A program made the translations under genes and the position numbers. From assembly GCA_000320545.1 (NCBI GenBank), contig ADNK01000301.1, positions 1-25,848 on the forward strand: DNA of 25,848 bases. Direction: 5' to 3'. Each line of letters starts with the position of its first letter. The stretch's first letter is position 1. Source of the stretch: Bigelowiella natans CCMP2755. Its lineage: Eukaryota > Cercozoa > Chlorarachniophyceae. Under the pieces are notes generated by a model, which was not told the origin of the DNA, did not search any database, and was given only the letters and a program-made list of their open reading frames with translations. This document shows positions 22,491 through 25,848 of this stretch, piece after piece.

Positions 22491-23781
22491 CTCTTTGTTT
22501 TCTTCACTTACTGATCAATCCTCCTATCTTCAGGGATTCCGCCCGGAATGCAGCAGCAGCAACCGCAGGCAGCGGCTCCCAGGGGAATGCTACCACCACG
22601 TGCGAAGAATCCAATGATGATGAGAGGACAGCAGCAGCAGCAGCAGCAGCAGCCTCCGCCTTCATCCTCAAATATGATGCAGCAGCCCCCCGCGCCGGGC
22701 AGTAGCGCCGGCCCTCCAAACCCACCTCCATATCCTCCTGCGGGGCGGATGGGGATGATGCCGCCCCAGCAGGGGAATAGACATCCCCCCCCACAAGCCG
22801 CAGCACCAGCTCCAGCACCAGCCGCCGCCTCGGTTGGAGGGAGGATGATGCCTCGACAGCAGCAAGCGCCCTTGCCCCACCAAATGAATAACAACGCTCC
22901 CTCGCCATCCCCGTCGATGATGATGATGAGGGGGGGGGGGGGTAACAATGCCGTTGCAGCTCCTGCAGCAGGAGGAGGAGGAATCTCAGGCCTGACGCCC
23001 CGTGACCAACCGAAGACAGGTCCTCGCTATTCTGACCTCCCAGGACTCCCTGCGGCCAAAGGTGAGAGATGATGGATGGTGATGCTGCTACCGCTGCTGG
23101 AAAAGAAGCGAATTGATGACTGTCAATGCAATGCGATGGTGGTGGTGGTGTAGTGGATGGAAATAATACACGCATTACGCAAAACTCGAATCGTTCTCAT
23201 CAGCCTAACCCTAACCCTAACCCCTTCTTCCTCCCCCCCCCTCCTCACAGGCACAACGAATAGCACCGCTCCGGCAAATCCCCAGCAGCTATCATCTGCC
23301 AACGCTGCCGCCCAGCAAGCTTTTGGGTCATTACTAAATAGCCTAAGGAACTCAGGCAGAATCGTATCATCTAGGGAGCAAAAGGTGGTAGTAGTAGTAG
23401 TAGTAGCAGCAGCAGCAGTAGTATGTCGACCTGCTTTGTAGCTCTTAGTCGTAGTAGAGGCGAGCGAAGGCGATGGTGCTGATGGGAAAAAGGGGGGGGG
23501 GGGGGGGAGCGATGAATATATCATCATCGATTAGATTGGAATCCCAAGCTCCGTGCACGATACGCGTGGGTGTGTAAAAAGCGTGTTCACTGTTCTTCCT
23601 CCTCCTCCTCCTCCTCCTCCTCCTCCTCCTCCTCCTCCTCCTCCACGCTACAGAAACTGGCAGACGTAGAAAAGCGCATTGGCGAGTTGTACCAAAAACT
23701 AGCAACCGGCAATGTACTTGCGTGCATGTGTGCAGCAGCATACGACGATGAGATATCACATATTATTTATCATTATTAAGT

Positions 23782-23816
<35 letters not shown>

Positions 23817-24372
23817 GAAAAAGAGCGTTCCCCAACACACTCCTCTTCTTCAGATATCGGTCGTAGAATCCAACCCCTCCTCATATGTAGTAGCCTCCTC
23901 ATCAATCAATATAATTATTCCGACGATCACGCACGTGTGCTCTGTGATATGGTAGGGCATCACCTCGCAGTGCGCCGACGTGCTCACAAGACTCTGCGCG
24001 GTTCTTTCCACCCCCCAGGTAGTCGAGTCGTCTTCTAATGCCAATTGCCAATTTTGTCCATCATGTTTTTGGAAAGAGTAGTTTGATGAAGAACACACCT
24101 GCGTTGATGAATGAATGGGTGAAACTCAACTGCGCTCCTTACCCAACGTTTACGCTTCATCGCAGGGCCCCGACCTAGTAACGGCAAAGCAGCTACACCT
24201 GAAACTCGTCACTGAAGATAAAGGTGGGAGAAGGAGGGGGCTTATTTTGCCTGCGTTGGCATTTGCTATATCTCTCTCAAAAGACATATCGCATTGAGAG
24301 AGAGGCTATCTGTAGCTGCTGCTAGCAATCTTGCCATCCGGCCGTCAAACCCAGATGTTCCTGAAATATCGT

Positions 24373-24407
<35 letters not shown>

Positions 24408-24520
24408 GATGGCCACCCCTGGAGTGAACAAGTCACTCATCCGTCGTGTTGATTACAGGCCGCGTGAATCTGAAGTGGCTGACGGCTGTGAAGCAGCTTC
24501 TCACCTTCTGCTCAAAGTAA
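15734..24520 (+). CDS. SEC31: COPII outer-coat protein Sec31 with N-terminal Pro-rich extension
   Basis: Eighteen exons: 15734-16513, 16884-17115, 17370-17449, 17645-17713, 17867-17921, 18070-18227, 18541-18645, 18853-19067, 19255-19430, 19612-19710, 19979-20142, 20269-22237, 22534-23061, 23251-23384, 23654-23713, 23956-24018, 24166-24223, 24459-24520. All joins keep phase, giving about 1668 residues. Sec31 pairs with Sec13 to form the outer cage of ER-export vesicles and stimulates Sar1 GTPase through Sec23. Domains: Pro/Gly/Met-rich extension (1-260); WD40 propeller (about 310-660: KFLKRSSAVAWCP, IWDLRNKRAIV, LRKRGFPIIKI, VQWHPTRPSVLSSSSFEGEI); the SFGFGGKLLSF segment; alpha-solenoid (about 712-1130: DYEKAANLCAKNGRMADAVL) carrying a Lys/Glu-rich insert; Pro/Gln/Met-rich linker (1131-1545); C-terminal helices ending VKQLLTFCSK. 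ATG 15734 sits in AGCCATGG. Joining of exon 1 is the weakest point; otherwise translation could start at 16869. Confidence 0.92.
16741..16777. repeat. (GT)n microsatellite in SEC31 intron 1
   Basis: About 18 GT units between exon 1 and the exon at 16884, with GT-rich flanks from 16719. An AGT-rich stretch (16534-16580) lies just after the exon 1 donor. Confidence 0.95.
17239..17281. repeat. (CT)n microsatellite in SEC31 intron 2
   Basis: About 21 CT units with one interruption, upstream of the GT run in the same intron. Confidence 0.95.
17328..17363. repeat. (GT)n microsatellite abutting an acceptor, SEC31 intron 2
   Basis: About 17 GT units ending 6 nt before the ATGCAG acceptor of the exon at 17370. 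There is almost no conventional pyrimidine tract. Confidence 0.95.
17457..17489. repeat. (GT)n microsatellite after a donor, SEC31 intron 3
   Basis: About 16 GT units beginning 8 nt after the donor of the exon ending at 17449 (GTGACATGTGTG). Confidence 0.95.
17752..17801. repeat. (GAC/GAT/GGT)n imperfect triplet run, SEC31 intron 4
   Basis: The run changes from GAC units to GAT and then GGT units along its length. Confidence 0.9.
18351..18391. repeat. (TTC)n microsatellite, SEC31 intron 6
   Basis: About 13 TTC units in the intron between exons ending 18227 and starting 18541. Confidence 0.95.
18461..18527. repeat. 10-bp tandem repeat (ATCATCATAG)x6 plus partial copy, SEC31 intron 6
   Basis: Six exact ATCATCATAG copies at 18461-18520, then ATCATCA. 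The array ends 13 nt before the exon at 18541, whose acceptor is CACCAG. Confidence 0.97.
19107..19142. repeat. (GT)n microsatellite, SEC31 intron 8
   Basis: About 18 GT units early in the intron after the exon ending at 19067. Confidence 0.95.
19197..19233. repeat. (TTC)n microsatellite serving as pyrimidine tract, SEC31 intron 8
   Basis: About 12 TTC units, 21 nt before the exon at 19255. Confidence 0.95.
19472..19503. repeat. (AT)n microsatellite, SEC31 intron 9
   Basis: About 16 AT units after a GAT-rich stretch that follows the donor at 19431. Confidence 0.95.
22437..22489. repeat. (CT)n microsatellite, SEC31 intron 12
   Basis: About 25 CT units with a few CCC interruptions, 45 nt before the exon at 22534. 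Confidence 0.95.
23204..23224. repeat. Interstitial telomere-like (CCCTAA)n, SEC31 intron 13
   Basis: CCTAACCCTAACCCTAACCC, about three units of the TTAGGG-type repeat read on the C-rich strand, 27 nt before the exon at 23251. Confidence 0.85.
23597..23644. repeat. (CTC)n microsatellite serving as pyrimidine tract, SEC31 intron 14
   Basis: About 16 CTC units ending 9 nt before the exon at 23654. Confidence 0.96.
23785..23815. repeat. (GA)n microsatellite, SEC31 intron 15
   Basis: About 15 GA units in the intron between exons 23654-23713 and 23956-24018. Confidence 0.95.
24372..24409. repeat. (GAT)n microsatellite, SEC31 intron 17
   Basis: About 12 GAT units in the last intron of SEC31. Confidence 0.95.
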
Positions 24521-24550
24521 TCTTAAATGAGTAGTTTTTGTTTTCCAATA

Positions 24551-24587
<37 letters not shown>

Positions 24588-24752
24588 ATCCCTAATCCTC
24601 ACCCCTTCTCCCTTGCAATATTTGCTTGGATATGCACATGGGTGATTTGAAATCATTTGGGGTTTTTGTCCTTCGTTGCCCCCCCCCCCCCCTCCCCACT
24701 TCCAACGAATGACGATAATGGATTACCGTTTCTCTTTCCCTTCCACCTAGAT

Positions 24753-25045
24753 ATGGGTGTGTACGCGGCGTTCTTCGAAAATCCATCCTTGCAACATATC
24801 CTGAATTTGCTTATCTTCCTCTTCTATTTTCACAGGTAATGAGGTCAACAATGATAACTTGAGGCATCCCCGCCAGGCTTCCATTTAGCGATTTGCTGGA
24901 ACGTGGCAACAGAGGGATTTCGTTTGAGCGATATGCAAAGAATGGCGCCCCTTTTATTGCACATAGAGCATTTGACGGAATAATATGTTGCGAGACTGGC
25001 ACATTATGTAATGTTTATTTAGAATGGAGCGATGAGATACTACCT
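24753..25045 (+). CDS. Possible two-exon start of an unidentified gene
   Basis: I do not recognise a family. ATG 24753 opens MGVYAAFFENPSLQHILNLL to 24835 (donor GTAATG). A 157-nt stretch, 24889-25045, after CCATTTAG joins in phase and reads DLLERGNRGISFERYAKNGA then PFIAHRAFDGIICCETGTLC, with a donor-like GTACGT at 25046. Against it, the sequence before 24835 looks more like an acceptor tract (pyrimidine run then CACAG) than coding DNA, and I found no convincing continuation. It may be chance, a decayed gene, or an alternative 3' end of SEC31. Confidence 0.2.
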
Positions 25046-25140
25046 GTACGTAGCTATACATGAAACAAAAGCGCATGCGATGACAAGTCCCGCGGTGCGT
25101 ATTTTGTGCGCATTTACCCTCTGTTCTAATCTTAACTTAG

Positions 25141-25184
25141 TTGTTCAGCACGCCATCAACGATTGGCATTGTCGTGCTGAACAA
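25141..25184. repeat. Inverted repeat with 12-bp perfect arms
   Basis: TTGTTCAGCACG at 25141-25152 pairs exactly with CGTGCTGAACAA at 25173-25184 around a 20-nt loop. The element is isolated, not part of a simple repeat. Confidence 0.9.
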
Positions 25185-25780
25185 ATGTCAAAGTAAGTAT
25201 CTGGAGTGCACATGCATGTGATGCGAGCACTCAATGTGTAACTACGCGTACACATGCAACCGTGTTGCATGCGTAGCGTTCGTTGCTTTGCTCGCGCGCG
25301 CGCGCCTGGTGATCTACACTGAGTCCACTACGCACGTATCATGCTTCATTGCCATTTGCACACGTGCTTGCTTGGTACATGAAGCAACAAATCACAATGG
25401 CAACAGCTACATGTGCAACAATGCATGGTTGTTGTACGCGGCCCGGCCAGAACGGCTGGCGTGGCTATACGATCACTTTTGTATAGCAGCTGTGCGGCTG
25501 CCGTCGTACAGTAGTGTCACGTGGACGCATGACAAATTTTGTGACTCGTGATCATCTCAATTCTCATCGATCAATCATTAATTAATTGGCCATAGCTTAT
25601 CCATTGCAAATAAAGGTATTTAACGACACGTTGTATGCACATTCATATGCTAAGGCATACGCAGTCGCTTGGCGTCAACACGGCTTGTAGAGCTGCTCAT
25701 CAGCTTCGCGTTGTAAAAATATGTTGTTTTCATACATTACATAGCTACAATAGACACTTCGTATTTACTAATATGTATAC

Positions 25781-25784
<4 letters not shown>

Positions 25785-25846
<62 letters not shown>
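25785..25846. repeat. (TA)n microsatellite at the right edge
   Basis: About 30 TA units running almost to the end of the window. Confidence 0.97.

Positions 25847-25848
<2 letters not shown>

Larger units (their letters stand above)
24521..25848. other. Region 3' of SEC31: microsatellites, exon-like stretch, palindrome-rich DNA
   Basis: No firm gene. It contains (CT)n at 24552-24584, a poly-C tract at 24679-24692, weak exon-like sequence at 24753-25045, a hairpin at 25141-25184, alternating purine-pyrimidine DNA rich in GCATGC, GTGCAC and (CG)n (25293-25306) up to about 25560, and a terminal (TA)n run. Confidence 0.6.

Noticed and set aside
22504-23175. 223-codon minus-strand frame at the 3' part of SEC31
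   Set aside because: Low-complexity antisense shadow of the linker exon 22534-23061; it crosses that exon's splice sites.
24459-24839. SEC31 ending further downstream by splicing at TCAAA/GTAATC (24516) into the 24751 region
   Set aside because: The frame is possible, but the model ending VKQLLTFCSK at 24520 matches the usual Sec31 C terminus; kept only as an alternative.

Overview
The window is nuclear DNA from an intron-rich eukaryote. Every recognisable gene is eukaryotic and split by many short GT-AG introns (roughly 50-400 nt). There are no operons, no Shine-Dalgarno sites and no CRISPR. Non-coding DNA is unusually full of microsatellites: CT, GT, AT, TTC, CTC, GAT, CTA. I cannot name the species. 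A microalga or other protist fits best (inference), and a short interstitial CCCTAA array hints at TTAGGG-type telomeres.

I rebuilt gene models exon by exon, checking that reading phase is kept across each junction. Layout: (1) 45-368, minus strand, the last exons of an unidentified gene, with possible further exons up to about 835. (2) 1252-2724, plus strand, a 226-residue membrane-type protein resembling the TMEM135/PXMP4 peroxisomal group. (3) 3597-7537, minus strand, a 13-exon, 572-residue SLC37-type organophosphate transporter. (4) 7892-10524, plus strand, a 10-exon, 271-residue RCE1 CAAX protease. (5) 11616-14454, minus strand, a 12-exon, 353-residue RFC3 clamp-loader subunit. (6) 15734-24520, plus strand, an 18-exon SEC31 COPII coat protein of about 1668 residues, with an unusual proline-rich N-terminal extension. 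Weak exon-like sequence follows at 24753-25045.

Strands alternate, giving divergent pairs (unknown/TMEM135-like, SLC37-like/RCE1, RFC3/SEC31) and convergent pairs (TMEM135-like/SLC37-like, RCE1/RFC3). The 3'-side gaps at about 2900-3540, 10850-11560 and 25060-25560 share an odd composition rich in TGCA, CATG, GTAC and CTAG words and small palindromes. The 5'-side gaps do not.

The genes are ordinary housekeeping functions: metabolite transport, prenyl-protein processing at the ER, DNA replication and ER export. They do not form one pathway. I see no clearly new biological system. The most interesting signals are the SEC31 N-terminal PPP-motif array, the palindrome-rich 3' intergenic regions, a 12-bp-stem hairpin at 25141-25184, and microsatellites sitting in intron splice regions.
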